Of a stretch of 59,277 nucleotides of DNA, positions 7,735 to 16,966 are shown in pieces. Every line of letters begins with the position of its first letter. Position 1 is the first letter of the stretch. The stretch comes from Prevotella sp. (GTDB taxonomy: Bacteria; Bacteroidota; Bacteroidia; Bacteroidales; Bacteroidaceae), in NCBI GenBank assembly GCA_022771625.1, contig JALFCW010000017.1, forward strand, positions 1 through 59,277, read 5' to 3'. The notes beneath the pieces are model-generated. The model saw only the letters and a program-made list of their open reading frames with translations. It made no database searches and had not been told where the DNA came from. The position numbers and the translations under genes are program-made.

Positions 7735-10512
7735 ATGAAGATTATGAATAAATTGTTTCTTTTAGACGCTTATGCACTAATTTATCGTGCATATTACGCA
7801 TTAATTCGCAACCCTAGGATTAATTCTAAGGGGATGAACACATCTGCAATAATGGGATTTGTAAACACCTTGAATGAGGTACTAACAAAAGAGAACCCAA
7901 CGCATATTGCAGTGGCATTTGACCCATCTGGACCAACCTTCCGACATGAAGCATATCCAGAATACAAAGCACAACGAGAAGAGTGCCCGGAAGACATAAA
8001 AAAATCAGTTCCAATTATAAAGAAAATTCTTAATGCATGGAATATTTGTATCCTGGAAGAAAAGGGATATGAAGCAGATGATATTATTGGTACTGTTGCA
8101 CTAAAAGCTGGAGAAAACGGTTTTCTTACCTACATGCTAACTCCTGACAAAGACTATGGACAGTTGGTAAGGGAGAATGTGTTTATGTATCGACCCAAAT
8201 TTGGTAATACAGGATATGATATATTAGGTGTAGAAGAGATAAAGCAAAAATACGATCTCTCTACCCCACTCCAAGTTATTGACCTTCTAGGATTAATGGG
8301 TGACGCATCTGATAATATTCCAGGATGTCCAGGAGTTGGGGAGAAGACTGCCATCAAACTCATCAAGGAATATGGAAGCATCGAAAATCTTGTAGCAAAT
8401 ACAAATACCCTTAAAGGTGCAATGAAAAAGAAGGTTGAGGAAAACAAAGAGAAAATTGTCTTCTCAAAATTCCTGGCTACTATTAAAACTGATGTTCCAA
8501 CAACTATTGACTTTGAAAACCTAAAAGTTAAAGAACCAAATGTAGAACAATTGAGAAATTTGTTCGACGAACTGGAGTTTAAGACACTTACTGACAGAAT
8601 TCTTAAAAAGAATCAAAAAAGTCAAAATAAGGTAGAAAAACAACTTGATTTATTTGCGGATTTTCCCACCGACAGTGAAGAAACTACAGAAAATTCAAGT
8701 TTTGAGACCTTAAAAACCATTCATCACGACTATAAACTCGTTGATAATGAAGAAGAAATAACGAGACTATGTGATTTTTTAATGACAAAAGAAATTGTCA
8801 GTTTAGACACGGAGACAACTTCTACCAACGCAATTGAAGCAGAATTGGTGGGATTGAGCTTCTCAGTGGAAGAAAATAAGGCTTACTATATCCCAATTCC
8901 TCCGAATAGTGAAAAAGCATTGGAGATTGTTAATATCTTTAAACCATTATATGAAAACGAGAAAATACTTAAGGTTGGTCAAAATATAAAATACGACCTG
9001 GAGGTATTGGCGAACTATGGAGTAACTCTGTCGGGAAAGATGTTCGACACTATGATAGCTCACTATGTAATCCAACCAGAACTCTATCACAATATGGATT
9101 ATTTGGCAGAGATATACCTCAAATACAAAACGATCCATATTGAGGAGTTGATAGGCCCAAAAGGTAAGGGACAGAAAAATATGCGCGATTTATCTCCAGA
9201 GCAAATTTATGAATATGCTGCGGAAGATGCAGATGTGACTCTCAAACTGAAAAACATATTGGAAAAGGAACTCAAGAAATATGACGTGGAACATTTGTTC
9301 TACGACATTGAAATGCCATTAATGCCCGTATTGGCAAGTATGGAGATGAATGGTGTAAGACTTGACACAAAATCATTGCAGGAAACGTCGGAAGTTTTGA
9401 CACAGAGAATGAAAGCAATAGAGGATAAGATATACCAACTTGCAGGTGAATCATTCAATATAGCATCACCCAAACAAGTAGGAGAAATTCTGTTTGACAA
9501 ACTGAAGATTGTAGAAAAAGCGAAGAAAACAAAAACTGGCCAATATGTCACAAACGAAGAAGTGCTACAAGGATTGAAACATAAACATGAAATTGTAGAG
9601 AACATATTGGAACACAGGGGTTTAAAAAAACTACTCGGAACATATGTTGATGCCCTACCCTCTCTAATAAATCAACGCACAGGACATATACATACATCAT
9701 TCAACCAGACTATAACATCAACAGGAAGACTATCATCAAGCGATCCTAACCTGCAGAACATACCAGTGAGAGGTGAAGATGGTAAGGAGATTAGAAAGGC
9801 GTTCATTCCAGAACCGGGATGTTTATTCTTTTCAGCAGACTATAGTCAGATTGAACTAAGAGTAATGGCACATCTCAGTGATGATGAGAATATGATTGAG
9901 GCATTCCGTGAGGGATATGACATTCATGCAGCCACAGCAGCCAAGATATACAAAGAGAATATTGATGACGTTTCGAGAGACCAGCGCACAAAGGCAAAGC
10001 GCGCCAATTTTGGTATTATCTATGGTATAACTGTATTTGGTCTTGCCGAAAGACTGGACATCAGTCGCGATGAAGCAAAACAACTCATCGACGGCTATTT
10101 CGAGACATTCCCGAAGGTGAAGGAGTATATGGAAAAAGCAAAAGATACAGCACGTGACAAAGGATATGTAGAGACCTTATTCAAGCGCAGAAGATATCTA
10201 AAAGATATCAATTCTGGAAATGCAACAGTTAGAGGATTTGCAGAAAGAAATGCCATAAATGCTCCTATCCAAGGTACAGCAGCTGATATTATCAAGGTTG
10301 CCATGATAAATATTTATAACAGATTCAAGCGCGAAGGCATTAGGTCGAAGATGATACTTCAGGTACACGACGAACTAAACTTCAGCGTATATCCCGAAGA
10401 GAAGGAGAAGGTGGAAAAGATAGTGCTTGAAGAAATGCAAGGAGCATTCAGTATGAAAGTTCCATTGGTGGCAGACTGCGGTTGGGGAAAGAATTGGCTT
10501 GAAGCACATTAA
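7735..10512 (+). CDS. polA: DNA polymerase I
   Basis: Repair and Okazaki-fragment processing polymerase, 925 residues, with all three classical domains. The 5' nuclease domain is at about 1-290 (LFLLDAYALIYRAYYA, GYEADDIIGT, LLGDASDN-type region). The 3'-5' proofreading exonuclease at about 340-540 looks intact, with SLDTETTS, NIKYDLEVL and YAAEDADVT supplying the metal-binding acids. The polymerase domain has motif A DYSQIELRVMAHLS, motif B RTKAKRANFGIIYG and motif C LQVHDELNF. Two starts are possible: ATG 7735 or ATG 7744, and the latter gives the familiar MNKLFLLDAYAL start. Many bacterial PolI enzymes have lost proofreading residues, but this one keeps them. Confidence 0.97.
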   Translation: MKIMNKLFLLDAYALIYRAYYALIRNPRINSKGMNTSAIMGFVNTLNEVLTKENPTHIAVAFDPSGPTFRHEAYPEYKAQREECPEDIKKSVPIIKKILNAWNICILEEKGYEADDIIGTVALKAGENGFLTYMLTPDKDYGQLVRENVFMYRPKFGNTGYDILGVEEIKQKYDLSTPLQVIDLLGLMGDASDNIPGCPGVGEKTAIKLIKEYGSIENLVANTNTLKGAMKKKVEENKEKIVFSKFLATIKTDVPTTIDFENLKVKEPNVEQLRNLFDELEFKTLTDRILKKNQKSQNKVEKQLDLFADFPTDSEETTENSSFETLKTIHHDYKLVDNEEEITRLCDFLMTKEIVSLDTETTSTNAIEAELVGLSFSVEENKAYYIPIPPNSEKALEIVNIFKPLYENEKILKVGQNIKYDLEVLANYGVTLSGKMFDTMIAHYVIQPELYHNMDYLAEIYLKYKTIHIEELIGPKGKGQKNMRDLSPEQIYEYAAEDADVTLKLKNILEKELKKYDVEHLFYDIEMPLMPVLASMEMNGVRLDTKSLQETSEVLTQRMKAIEDKIYQLAGESFNIASPKQVGEILFDKLKIVEKAKKTKTGQYVTNEEVLQGLKHKHEIVENILEHRGLKKLLGTYVDALPSLINQRTGHIHTSFNQTITSTGRLSSSDPNLQNIPVRGEDGKEIRKAFIPEPGCLFFSADYSQIELRVMAHLSDDENMIEAFREGYDIHAATAAKIYKENIDDVSRDQRTKAKRANFGIIYGITVFGLAERLDISRDEAKQLIDGYFETFPKVKEYMEKAKDTARDKGYVETLFKRRRYLKDINSGNATVRGFAERNAINAPIQGTAADIIKVAMINIYNRFKREGIRSKMILQVHDELNFSVYPEEKEKVEKIVLEEMQGAFSMKVPLVADCGWGKNWLEAH

Positions 10513-10546
10513 AAAATAAAAGATTAATTAAAAAAAATATAAATAC

Positions 10547-10577
10547 TTTGATATATAATAAAAATAGAGTAACTTTG
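10547..10577 (+). promoter_or_regulatory. Bacteroidetes-type promoter for ychF and the downstream run
   Basis: TAACTTTG at 10570-10577 with TTTG at 10547-10550, spacer 19 bases. No other convincing promoter was seen on the plus strand before 21346, so this may serve ychF, lgt and possibly the whole run to the GH8 gene. Confidence 0.7.
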
Positions 10578-10606
10578 CACACAGAATATAAACGTTTATA
10601 AGAAAT

Positions 10607-11710
10607 ATGGCATTAAAATGTGGTATTGTTGGACTCCCTAATGTGGGCAAGTCCACACTTTTCAATTGTCTGTCGAGTGCTAAAGCTCAGGCAGCTAATT
10701 TCCCGTTTTGTACTATCGAACCTAATGTTGGTGTGATTACAGTACCTGACGAAAGACTTACAAAATTGGCAGAACTGGTGCATCCTGGACGTATTGTTCC
10801 TGCAACATGTGAGATTGTGGATATAGCAGGACTCGTGAAAGGCGCAAGCAAAGGCGAGGGACTCGGAAACAAGTTCCTCGGAAACATACGCGAGACTGAT
10901 GCAATCATCCATGTACTGCGTTGTTTCGAAGATGATAATATCACGCATGTTGATGGTACGATTGACCCTATACGCGACAAGGAAATTATCGACACAGAAC
11001 TTCAGCTGAAAGACCTTGAGACCATAGAAAGTCGATTAGCCAAACAGCAGAAGATTGCCGCTATTGGCAATAACAAGGATGCCAAGGTGGAAGTGGCTGT
11101 ACTTGAAGCATATAAAGCAGTATTGGAACAAGGCAAAAACGCCCGAACGGTGGAATTTGAGTCGAAGGAAGAACAAGAAGCTGCACGTAATCTTTTCCTT
11201 CTTACATCAAAACCCGTGCTTTATGTATGCAATGTTGACGAAGCTTCAGCTAAAACCGGAAACGAGTTTACCAAGAAGATCGAGGCTTTGGCTGCAGAAG
11301 AAGGTGCCGAGGCAATGGTAATTGCTGCCAAGACCGAAGAAGACATAGCAGAACTGGAATCATACGAAGATAAGCAGATGTTTCTTGAGGAATTAGGACT
11401 TGAAGAAAGTGGTGTCAACCGACTTATCAAAAAAGCCTACAATCTGCTGAATCTCGAAACATTTATCACTGCCGGAGAAATGGAAGTGAAAGCATGGACA
11501 TATCACAAGGGATGGAAGGCTCCTCAATGTGCAGGAGTAATCCATACAGACTTCGAAAAGGGATTCATCCGTGCCGAGGTAATCAAGTATGAAGATTATA
11601 TTCAATATGGTTCTGAAGCAGCTGTCAGGGATGCCGGAAAATTGGGTATTGAAGGCAAAGACTATGTAGTGCAGGATGGTGATATCATGCACTTTAGATT
11701 TAACGTGTAA
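10607..11710 (+). CDS. ychF: Redox-regulated ribosome-binding ATPase YchF/OLA1
   Basis: P-loop NTPase of the Obg superfamily that prefers ATP and associates with ribosomes. It is 367 residues long. The P-loop is GLPNVGKSTLFN (about 8-19). The switch II region is DIAGLVKGASKGEGLGNKFL (about 67-86). NVDE near 207 stands where classical GTPases have NKxD, which fits the ATP preference of this family. The C-terminal TGS-like domain includes TAGEMEVKAWTYHKGWKAP and ends with DYVVQDGDIMHFRFNV, typical of the family. The next gene, lgt, starts 24 bases later. Confidence 0.97.
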   Translation: MALKCGIVGLPNVGKSTLFNCLSSAKAQAANFPFCTIEPNVGVITVPDERLTKLAELVHPGRIVPATCEIVDIAGLVKGASKGEGLGNKFLGNIRETDAIIHVLRCFEDDNITHVDGTIDPIRDKEIIDTELQLKDLETIESRLAKQQKIAAIGNNKDAKVEVAVLEAYKAVLEQGKNARTVEFESKEEQEAARNLFLLTSKPVLYVCNVDEASAKTGNEFTKKIEALAAEEGAEAMVIAAKTEEDIAELESYEDKQMFLEELGLEESGVNRLIKKAYNLLNLETFITAGEMEVKAWTYHKGWKAPQCAGVIHTDFEKGFIRAEVIKYEDYIQYGSEAAVRDAGKLGIEGKDYVVQDGDIMHFRFNV

Positions 11711-11734
11711 TCTTTTTCTTTTTAGAATGTGGTA

Positions 11735-12562
11735 ATGGACAATATACTTTACATCAATTGGAATCCGAGTCTCACCACCATTTTCGGTATGAGATGGTAT
11801 GGACTCTGCTGGCTATTAGGTTTGCTTGGAGCATACCTGATAGTCAAGCGGTTATACAAGCAACAGGGCATCAAAGCCGAACTGTTTGAACCATTGTTCT
11901 TCTATTGTTTCTTCGGAATATTAATAGGAGCACGACTCGGCCATTGCCTGTTTTATCAACCCGACTACTATCTCACGTCATTCAGTCATTTCATCGAGAT
12001 GATTCTCCCTATACATTTCCTTCCTGATGGAGGTTGGAAATTCACAGGTTATGAAGGACTTGCCAGTCATGGAGGAACACTTGGACTGATGATTGCACTA
12101 TGGATATATGTGAGAAAGACTAAAGTAGGTATTTGGACCGTACTCGACAATGTGGCAATAGCCACTCCTATAGCTGCATTCTTCATAAGAATAGGCAACC
12201 TGATGAACTCCGAGATTATCGGAAAAGTAACAGATGTGCCATGGGCATTTGTTTTCGAAAGAGTAGATATGATGCCACGCCATCCCGGACAACTTTATGA
12301 GGCTATAGCTTATGCAATACTATTGTTCATAGGCTTTGCTGTATATAAGAAATATCCACAAAGAGTGGGCACCGGATTTTATTTCGGACTATGTCTAACT
12401 TATATCTTTACGGCACGATTCTTTATAGAATATACCAAGGAGATACAAGAAGAATTCGAAGCCTCTCTCCCACTCGACATGGGACAATTGCTCAGTATCC
12501 CGTTCGTTATAATCGGTATCGTATGTATGCTAAGATATAAAAGAAATCAAATAAAAACCTAA
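11735..12562 (+). CDS. lgt: Prolipoprotein diacylglyceryl transferase
   Basis: Inner-membrane enzyme that transfers diacylglycerol from phosphatidylglycerol to the lipobox cysteine, the first step of lipoprotein maturation. About 275 residues with multiple membrane segments. Family motifs are [12 protein letters not shown] (about 72-83), [10 protein letters not shown] (about 108-117), and the Lgt signature [12 protein letters not shown] (about 151-162) followed by HPGQLYEA. The ATG at 11735 is preferred over an in-frame GTG two codons upstream. It is co-oriented with ychF and followed after 5 bases by a GH31 gene. Several likely substrates are encoded in this window (the lipoproteins at 16967, 49550 and 54320). 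Confidence 0.95.
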   Translation: MDNILYINWNPSLTTIFGMRWYGLCWLLGLLGAYLIVKRLYKQQGIKAELFEPLFFYCFFGILIGARLGHCLFYQPDYYLTSFSHFIEMILPIHFLPDGGWKFTGYEGLASHGGTLGLMIALWIYVRKTKVGIWTVLDNVAIATPIAAFFIRIGNLMNSEIIGKVTDVPWAFVFERVDMMPRHPGQLYEAIAYAILLFIGFAVYKKYPQRVGTGFYFGLCLTYIFTARFFIEYTKEIQEEFEASLPLDMGQLLSIPFVIIGIVCMLRYKRNQIKT

Positions 12563-12567
12563 AGATC

Positions 12568-14892
12568 ATGACAAAATCAATCATTACTACCCTACTCCTG
12601 GTTGCTACAATGCACACTCAGGCACAAATTAGGACCAATGAGGGCATCAGTTATCTGATGAACCAACCAAAGGACATGTCGGCCGACTTCAGCGATTTGT
12701 CCAACACTTATTTCTTTGCTGACAGTTTGGCTGATTTCAATGCTGCGAAAGCTGAAGGAAAGGTGAAATGGAACAGATATCGCATAGCTCCACGACAGGC
12801 ATTCAACACCAATGGATTTTGGCCACAAAGACTGCAGATGCTCGACTTTCCCGAAACTGCTTACGACAACGACCCACAACTGAAGTTCCAAGTGAGATTC
12901 GTAAGTCCAAGAACTGTGCGCATCACTATGCTCACCACTCCTATCGGACCCAAAGATAATGATGCTGAGGATATTATGTTCTGCAGTGTACCCAAAAACG
13001 ATAGTAAGGCATGGAAGATGAACGAAACAAAGAAGGCTCTCTCCTACTCTTCCGATTACGGTACGATTGAAATACAGAAATATCCATGGCGTATTGTCCT
13101 AAAAGATAAAAAAGGACAAATACTGACAGAAACTCGCACATTAAGTGACAACGACTCCACACAGGTGAAGATATTGCCATTTAACTTCATAAAGCGAGGT
13201 TCCGACAATTCACGCAGCATAAATCCTGTGTTCTCACTTGCACCACAAGAGAGAATTTACGGATGTGGCGAGTCTTTTACATCACTAAATAAGGTTGGCC
13301 AGAAAGTACAGATATTCGTCACCGACCCCCAAGGTCCTGAAACACCAGGAATGTATAAGCCTATACCTTTCTATTTCAGTAATCGCGGTTATGGTATCTT
13401 TATGCACACCTCAGCGCCCGTGACGGCAGATTTCGGAAAAAGTTATATAGGCACCCAGAGTCTCTATATGGGTGATGAAAAGATGGACTTTTTCGTATTT
13501 TTCGGAGAACCGAAGGATATCCTTAATGAATATACAGAGATAACAGGCAAGAGTCCGATGCTTCCACTATGGACATTCGGCACATGGATGAGCCGCATCA
13601 CTTATTTCTCACAAAAAGAGGGACTTGACATTGCGGCCAACCTGCGTAAATATAAGATTCCTGCAGATGTCATCCATTTCGACACAGGATGGTTTGGTGT
13701 TGACTGGCAATGCGACTATCAGTTTGCAGCTGACCGTTTTGAAGACCCCGTGGCAATGATGAAACAGATGCGCAAGGACGGATTCCACGTATGTCTGTGG
13801 CAACTCCCCTACTTCACCCCGAAGAATAAGTTCTTTGGCGAACTGCTTGATGGCGGTATGGCTGTAAAAAATGCCTGCGGTTCATCACCCTACGAAGATG
13901 CTGTACTCGACCTTTCCAACCCCAAAACTGTTAGCTGGTATCAGCAGAAGATTGCCGGACTTATTAAGCAAGGCGTTGGAGCCATCAAATGTGACTTTGG
14001 AGAGGCTGCCCCACTCGACGGATTCTATCATAGCGGCAAGGGCGGATTATATGAACACAACCTCTACCCTCTGCGATATAACAAGGCACTTTGGGAGGCT
14101 GTTAAGACCAATTCTGCTGATAAAGAGGGTGTTATCTGGGCACGCAGCGCATGGGCTGGTTCACAGCGCTATCCACTCCATTGGGGTGGCGATGCTGCTA
14201 CAACAAATACCGGATTCATTGGCGACCTTCGTGGTGGATTGTCATTCGGACTCAGCGGATTCTCTTTCTGGAGTCATGATATTGGTGGTTTCGTAACCGA
14301 GACTCCCGAGGATCTTTATCGCCGTTGGCTACCATTCGGATTCTTGTCAAGTCATAGTCGTGCCCACGGTGCACCTCCCACTGAACCCTGGTTGATAAGC
14401 AAGGGACTCACGGATGCATTCCGCGAGAGTGCCGAGATGAAATACAAACTAATGCCATACGTATATGCCCAGGCAAAGGACTGCTCTGAACGCGGTCTGC
14501 CTATGGTTCGCGCATTACTTGTTGAATTCCCCGACGACCCCGGTGCTTGGCTTGTTGAGGACGAGTATATGTTCGGTTCGCAGATTCTCGTTGCACCATT
14601 ACTCGAAAGCGGGAAATCACGCATATGCTATCTTCCCGCAGGCAAATGGATTGATTATCAAAGCGGAAAGGTGTATAATGGCGGTTATCAGACCATCGAA
14701 ACCGGAAAGATACCATGCGTCATTCTTGTGCGCGACGGTAGTCTTATCCCCCATGCCCCACTTGCACAACGCACCGACGAAATACGTTGGGACAAGATTG
14801 AGATGAAGGCATATCGCTCATCATCCAATATCAAGTGCTCGGGTATAATTTATAAACCAGGAGACGAGAAGATCTCTAAGATAGAAAAATAG
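12568..14892 (+). CDS. Secreted GH31 alpha-xylosidase/alpha-glucosidase
   Basis: Family 31 glycoside hydrolase, 774 residues, with a Sec signal peptide (cleavage probably after THTQA-like residues near 19, leaving Gln as the first mature residue). The catalytic barrel has DVIHFDTGWFG, the nucleophile block IKCDFGEAAPLDG (Asp near 475), the acid/base block WARSAWAGSQ followed by HWGGDAATT, and SHDIGGFVTETPEDLYRRW. The DFGE form and the SHSRAHG segment resemble YicI-type alpha-xylosidases more than classical alpha-glucosidases, so alpha-1,6-xylose release from xyloglucan oligosaccharides is the best guess. It is periplasmic, or at the surface if lipidated (no lipobox seen). The gap to lgt is 5 bases, so it is probably co-transcribed. 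Confidence 0.88.
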   Translation: MTKSIITTLLLVATMHTQAQIRTNEGISYLMNQPKDMSADFSDLSNTYFFADSLADFNAAKAEGKVKWNRYRIAPRQAFNTNGFWPQRLQMLDFPETAYDNDPQLKFQVRFVSPRTVRITMLTTPIGPKDNDAEDIMFCSVPKNDSKAWKMNETKKALSYSSDYGTIEIQKYPWRIVLKDKKGQILTETRTLSDNDSTQVKILPFNFIKRGSDNSRSINPVFSLAPQERIYGCGESFTSLNKVGQKVQIFVTDPQGPETPGMYKPIPFYFSNRGYGIFMHTSAPVTADFGKSYIGTQSLYMGDEKMDFFVFFGEPKDILNEYTEITGKSPMLPLWTFGTWMSRITYFSQKEGLDIAANLRKYKIPADVIHFDTGWFGVDWQCDYQFAADRFEDPVAMMKQMRKDGFHVCLWQLPYFTPKNKFFGELLDGGMAVKNACGSSPYEDAVLDLSNPKTVSWYQQKIAGLIKQGVGAIKCDFGEAAPLDGFYHSGKGGLYEHNLYPLRYNKALWEAVKTNSADKEGVIWARSAWAGSQRYPLHWGGDAATTNTGFIGDLRGGLSFGLSGFSFWSHDIGGFVTETPEDLYRRWLPFGFLSSHSRAHGAPPTEPWLISKGLTDAFRESAEMKYKLMPYVYAQAKDCSERGLPMVRALLVEFPDDPGAWLVEDEYMFGSQILVAPLLESGKSRICYLPAGKWIDYQSGKVYNGGYQTIETGKIPCVILVRDGSLIPHAPLAQRTDEIRWDKIEMKAYRSSSNIKCSGIIYKPGDEKISKIEK

Positions 14893-14923
14893 AAAAAAGA
14901 AATAGAAAAATAGCTAAGAAAGC

Positions 14924-15694
14924 ATGAGAATTAATGCAGACACATATTGCCTGATAATGTGGGCGATGGCAGTTATAGCTGTCATCGTCTTCATTGCCTT
15001 GTATTTTGTCAAGGCGGGATATGGTATATTCCGCACTAAACAATGGGGTATATCCATTGATAACAAGGTGGCATGGATAATGATGGAGGCACCAGTATTT
15101 ATTGTCATGCTTTATATATGGATGAGCAATGGTGCAACCACTGCCCTACCCGCTTTTATTGCTTTTCTACTCTTCCAACTTCATTATTTCCAGCGTTCCT
15201 TTGTTTTCCCGCTTCTGATGAAGGGCAAAAGTCAGATGCCTATTGCCATAATGCTGATGGGCATCACATTCAATGTCATCAACGGATTACTAATAGGAAC
15301 AAGTCTTTTCACTTTACCTCCATCTGCATTTAATGAAGGGAGTGTTTATCTCACTCACCCCACCTCAATTGCGGGAATAGCGATATTCTTCATCGGTATG
15401 GGAATAAACATCCATTCCGACCATGTCATCCGCCACCTGCGCCAACCGGGAGACACACGCCATTATCTGCCTTCAAAAGGAATGTACAGATATGTCACCT
15501 CGGCAAATTATTTTGGGGAATTAGTGGAATGGACTGGTTTTGCCTTATTCTGCTCCACGCCAGCGGCATGGTTATTTGTGATATGGACAGCAGCCAACCT
15601 TATTCCCCGTGCAGCAGCTATTCACAAGCGGTATCGCAAGGAATTTGGAGATGCTGTCGGTCACAGGAAACGTGTTATACCTTTCGTATATTAA
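14924..15694 (+). CDS. 3-oxo-5-alpha-steroid 4-dehydrogenase (SRD5A-type) family membrane reductase
   Basis: Polytopic membrane protein of 256 residues with about six hydrophobic segments. It matches the steroid 5-alpha-reductase family, mostly in its C-terminal half: HSDHVIRHLR near 165, then SKGMYRYVTSANYFGELVEW (about 187-206) and a closing segment with NLIPRAAAIHKRYRKEFGD and RKRVIPFVY. The Asn/Tyr/Glu in SANYFGE and the RA..HKRYR pattern correspond to NADPH and substrate residues of the eukaryotic enzymes. The reaction would be NADPH-dependent reduction of a 3-oxo delta-4 double bond to the 5-alpha product. Neighbours are an OYE flavin reductase (36 bases on) and an SDR, which together suggest A-ring reduction of a steroid or bile acid. 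Alternative: a member of the wider methyltransferase/ICMT-like membrane superfamily. Confidence 0.8.
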   Translation: MRINADTYCLIMWAMAVIAVIVFIALYFVKAGYGIFRTKQWGISIDNKVAWIMMEAPVFIVMLYIWMSNGATTALPAFIAFLLFQLHYFQRSFVFPLLMKGKSQMPIAIMLMGITFNVINGLLIGTSLFTLPPSAFNEGSVYLTHPTSIAGIAIFFIGMGINIHSDHVIRHLRQPGDTRHYLPSKGMYRYVTSANYFGELVEWTGFALFCSTPAAWLFVIWTAANLIPRAAAIHKRYRKEFGDAVGHRKRVIPFVY

Positions 15695-15730
15695 TACATT
15701 AATAATCATATAAAAAAATAATAGAAAACT

Positions 15731-16954
15731 ATGGATTCGAAAATATTCACTCCAATAAAAATAGGACCTCTCACCCTTCGCAACAGAACTATCCGTTCTG
15801 CAGCATTTGAGAGCATGTGTCCAGGCAATGCCCCCTCACAGCAATTGCTTGAATACCACCAATCCGTGGCAGCCGGTGGAGTGGGGATGACCACTGTGGC
15901 ATATGCTGCCGTATGCCAGAGCGGGTTGTCGTTTGAACGCCAGTTATGGATGCGACCTGATATTGTTCCTGGACTTAAAGAATTGACAGATGCTGTGCAT
16001 AAAGAGGGGGCTGCGGCATCAATACAGTTAGGCCACTGCGGCAATATGTCTCACAAGAGTATATGTGGATGTCTGCCAGTGGGAGCGAGTGGGGGATTCA
16101 ATCTCTATTCTCCTACGTTTGTACGTGGTCTGCGTGCCGACGAACTACCAGCTATGGCTCGTGCATACGGTGACTCCGTGCGACTGGCCCGCGAGGCAGG
16201 ATTTGATGCCGTAGAGATACATGCGGGACATGGTTATCTCATCAGTCAGTTTCTTTCTCCCTCCACCAATCACCGTAAGGACGAATTTGGTGGCTCGCTC
16301 GAAAACCGCATGCGTTTTATGGACATGTGTATGGACGAAGTTATGAAGGCTGCTGGCAATGATATGGCAGTATTGGTGAAGATGAACATGCGCGACGGTT
16401 TTAAGGGAGGAATGGATATTGATGAATCACTACAAGTGGCAAAGCGACTGCAACTGGATGGTGCTCATGCACTTGTGTTAAGTGGCGGTTTTGTAAGTAA
16501 GGCACCAATGTATGTGATGCGCGGCGAGATGCCCATCCGCACAATGACCCATTACATGACCTGTTGGTGGTTGAAATACGGAGTGAGAATGGTGGGCAAG
16601 TATATGATTCCCACAGTACCATTCAAGGAAGCCTATTTCCTTGAAGACGCTCTGAAATTCCGCGAGGCACTACCAGATATGCCACTTGTTTATGTAGGCG
16701 GACTTGTGGCAAAAGATAAGATTGACGAAGTACTCAACAAAGGATTCGTTGCAGTGCAGATGGGGCGTGCCTTGCTCAACGAACCAGGTTTCGTCAACCG
16801 TATGAAGGCAGAGGAGTGTGCGCGCTGCAACTGCCATCACAGCAACTATTGCATTGCCCGCATGTACACCCTCGACATGGCATGTCACCAGCATCTGAAT
16901 GAAGAACTTCCAAAATGTATAAAAGATGAAATAAAAAGAATAGAATCACAGTAA
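15731..16954 (+). CDS. NADH:flavin oxidoreductase, Old Yellow Enzyme/BaiCD-like, single domain
   Basis: FMN TIM-barrel ene-reductase of 407 residues. Motifs: the start FTPIKIGPLTLRNRTIRSA, GHCGNMSHK in the flavin/substrate region near 101, the family hallmark EIHAGHGYLISQFLSP near 164-179 followed by NHRKDEFGGSLENRMRF, and VQMGRALLNEPGFV near the C-terminus. A Cys-rich tail (CARCNCHHSNYC, then another Cys 11 residues on) resembles the 4Fe-4S site of 2,4-dienoyl-CoA reductases and BaiCD, but the spacing differs and the FAD/NAD domains of those larger enzymes are absent. It would need a separate electron donor. Context next to an SRD5A-type reductase and an SDR points to a 3-oxo delta-4 (5-beta) reductase. 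That role is inference. Confidence 0.85.
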   Translation: MDSKIFTPIKIGPLTLRNRTIRSAAFESMCPGNAPSQQLLEYHQSVAAGGVGMTTVAYAAVCQSGLSFERQLWMRPDIVPGLKELTDAVHKEGAAASIQLGHCGNMSHKSICGCLPVGASGGFNLYSPTFVRGLRADELPAMARAYGDSVRLAREAGFDAVEIHAGHGYLISQFLSPSTNHRKDEFGGSLENRMRFMDMCMDEVMKAAGNDMAVLVKMNMRDGFKGGMDIDESLQVAKRLQLDGAHALVLSGGFVSKAPMYVMRGEMPIRTMTHYMTCWWLKYGVRMVGKYMIPTVPFKEAYFLEDALKFREALPDMPLVYVGGLVAKDKIDEVLNKGFVAVQMGRALLNEPGFVNRMKAEECARCNCHHSNYCIARMYTLDMACHQHLNEELPKCIKDEIKRIESQ

Positions 16955-16966
16955 TAAAATATCAAC

